A model generated the notes under the pieces. The model worked only from the letters and a program-made list of their open reading frames with translations. It searched no databases and was not told the origin of the DNA. A program made the position numbers and the translations under genes. From the NCBI GenBank assembly GCA_016219235.1, contig JACRBO010000475.1:1-7355 (forward strand): a DNA stretch of 7,355 nt. The letters are read 5' to 3'. Positions 6,452 through 7,355 of this stretch are shown in pieces (positions within the stretch are counted from its first letter, which is position 1; each line of letters begins with the position of its first letter). The DNA comes from Chloroflexota bacterium (GTDB lineage: Bacteria > Chloroflexota > Anaerolineae > Fen-1058).

Positions 6452-6508
6452 ATGAGTAACGAGTGATAAGTGCCAGGTACTCATCACTCATCACTCGTCA
6501 CTTGTCAT
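6452..6508. repeat. Degenerate AGTGATG inverted repeat between MBL and DUF3006 genes
   Basis: AACGAGTGATAAGTG (6458-6472) pairs at 13 of 15 positions with 6485-6499 across a 12-base loop. The pairing extends with a small bulge to ATGA at 6452 and TCAT at 6505-6508. The right arm is itself a loose tandem of TCATCAC/TCACTCG units and includes the MBL stop codon. Such AGTGATGAGT strings are recurrent intergenic sequence in several phyla, from recall. In RNA it would form a stem between the two cistrons and could influence mRNA stability or relative expression; this is unproven. Confidence 0.55.
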
Positions 6509-7355
6509 CTTTGACTCGTCACCCGCAATTGCGTGCCATCACTCGTGATGGTGATCGTGCCGTGTTCGTCAGTGCGGATGTATTGGATGCCCAAATTGTT
6601 CAGCGCGGCGACCACCTCTGCGTGGGGGTGGCCGAACGGGTTACCCGCGCCCGCGCTGACGATGCCCAACTGCGGCTGTACAGCGCGCAGCCAGTTCTCG
6701 TCAGTGCTGGTGCGGCTGCCATGATGCCCCAACTTCAGTACGGTGGCGCGCACATCCAGATTGTTCCGCAAGATCGATTGATTTTCGGCGAATTCAGCAT
6801 CACCGGTGAACAGAAACGATGTCTGTCCATAGGTCAGCTTAATGACGATTGAGCCGTCGTTGGTATTATCCTGATTCACCAGCGCATCGTCGGGACCCAG
6901 CACTTCCAATTTCACAGCGGAATCGAAAGGAATGATTGTGCCCGTACGAACTTGCAGCGCCGCAATGTTCTTATCGCGGATATTGGTCAGCAGCCTCTCA
7001 TAGATTTGCGTAGCATGCTGATCGCCTGTCAGCGCGGCCAGTTTGACTGGGAAACTCTCCAGCACGCCCACCAGGCCGCCGATGTGATCGGCGTCGGGGT
7101 GAGTGACCACCAGCACATCCACCTGGCTCGCGCCCCAGGCTTTGATCTGCGGAATGATCAGGTTGTTCGCCAGACTGATCGATCGGCCGCCGTCGATCAA
7201 CATCACCTGGCCGTTGGGCGCTCTGATCAAGATCGAATCGCCCTGCCCCACATCCACAAAGACCACGCTCATTTCGGTACGGGCCGTCGGCGGCGGTGGA
7301 GTGATCGATCCGCCACCCGTGTTGTCGCAGGCAGTCAGCAACAGGCCGATCAGGA
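6505..7355 (-). CDS. ComEC-like metallo-beta-lactamase-fold lipoprotein (5' partial)
   Basis: The frame is open to the right edge, so the true start lies outside. The first visible residues, LIGLLLTACDN, end a hydrophobic stretch in a lipobox (LTAC, Cys codon at 7327-7329), so the protein is probably exported and lipid-anchored. A short Gly/Pro-rich tether (GGGSITPPPPT) precedes the catalytic domain, which keeps the expected metal-binding motifs: FVDVGQGDS, LIDGG, THPDADHIGG (metal site, 7084-7101), FTGDAE, LKLGHHGS and FGHPHAEVV. This order matches the soluble ComEC/Rec2-type beta-lactamase domain, without ComEC's membrane channel. Such domains are generally assigned to nucleic-acid or phosphodiester hydrolysis; the substrate here is not known. 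An extracytoplasmic nuclease or phosphodiesterase role is an inference. The DUF3006 gene follows after 75 bases, a common partner of this family. A start at the TTG at 7341 would remove the signal peptide and is unlikely. Confidence 0.9.
   Translation of the reverse strand, partial: LIGLLLTACDNTGGGSITPPPPTARTEMSVVFVDVGQGDSILIRAPNGQVMLIDGGRSISLANNLIIPQIKAWGASQVDVLVVTHPDADHIGGLVGVLESFPVKLAALTGDQHATQIYERLLTNIRDKNIAALQVRTGTIIPFDSAVKLEVLGPDDALVNQDNTNDGSIVIKLTYGQTSFLFTGDAEFAENQSILRNNLDVRATVLKLGHHGSRTSTDENWLRAVQPQLGIVSAGAGNPFGHPHAEVVAALNNLGIQYIRTDEHGTITITSDGTQLRVTSQR

Overview
The window reads as an ordinary stretch of a moderately GC-rich bacterial chromosome. All six supported genes lie on the minus strand, so transcription runs from high to low coordinates. 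A Chloroflexota (Anaerolineae-like) or similar environmental bacterium is my best guess. This rests on the combination of a VanW/G5 surface protein, a DUF3006 plus ComEC-like hydrolase pair and certain dispersed intergenic repeats. It is an inference from recall, not a database result.

Layout in transcription order. (1) 7355-6505: a 5'-truncated lipoprotein with a ComEC-like metallo-beta-lactamase fold. (2) 6429-6121: a small DUF3006 protein with a strong ribosome binding site, separated from gene 1 by a degenerate AGTGATG-type inverted repeat. The two probably form an operon. (3) 6120-5837: non-coding DNA holding a modular palindromic dispersed repeat (5924-6108), then a sigma70-type promoter placed so that the next transcript should be leaderless. 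(4) 5836-4031: a 601-residue membrane-anchored VanW-family protein with a C-terminal G5 domain, followed by a perfect 16-bp hairpin that looks like its terminator. (5) 3889-1415: an 824-residue HerA/FtsK-type ATPase with a Pro/Ala linker and a coiled-coil C-terminal part, followed by a perfect 13-bp hairpin. (6) 1224-802: a 140-residue helical protein of unknown function behind a near-consensus promoter. 28 bases later comes (7) 773-1, the multi-spanning membrane part of a protein that runs off the left edge and resembles the sensor half of diguanylate cyclases or histidine kinases.

The genes look like several short transcription units rather than one system: lipoprotein plus DUF3006, VanW alone, HerA-like ATPase alone, and small helical protein plus membrane sensor. 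Three of the seven products (MBL lipoprotein, VanW protein, membrane sensor) are predicted to sit at or outside the membrane. I see no tRNA, rRNA, CRISPR array, insertion sequence or integrase. No clearly new multi-gene system is evident. The least explained elements are the HerA-like ATPase without a visible nuclease partner and the orphan 140-residue protein paired with the sensor.
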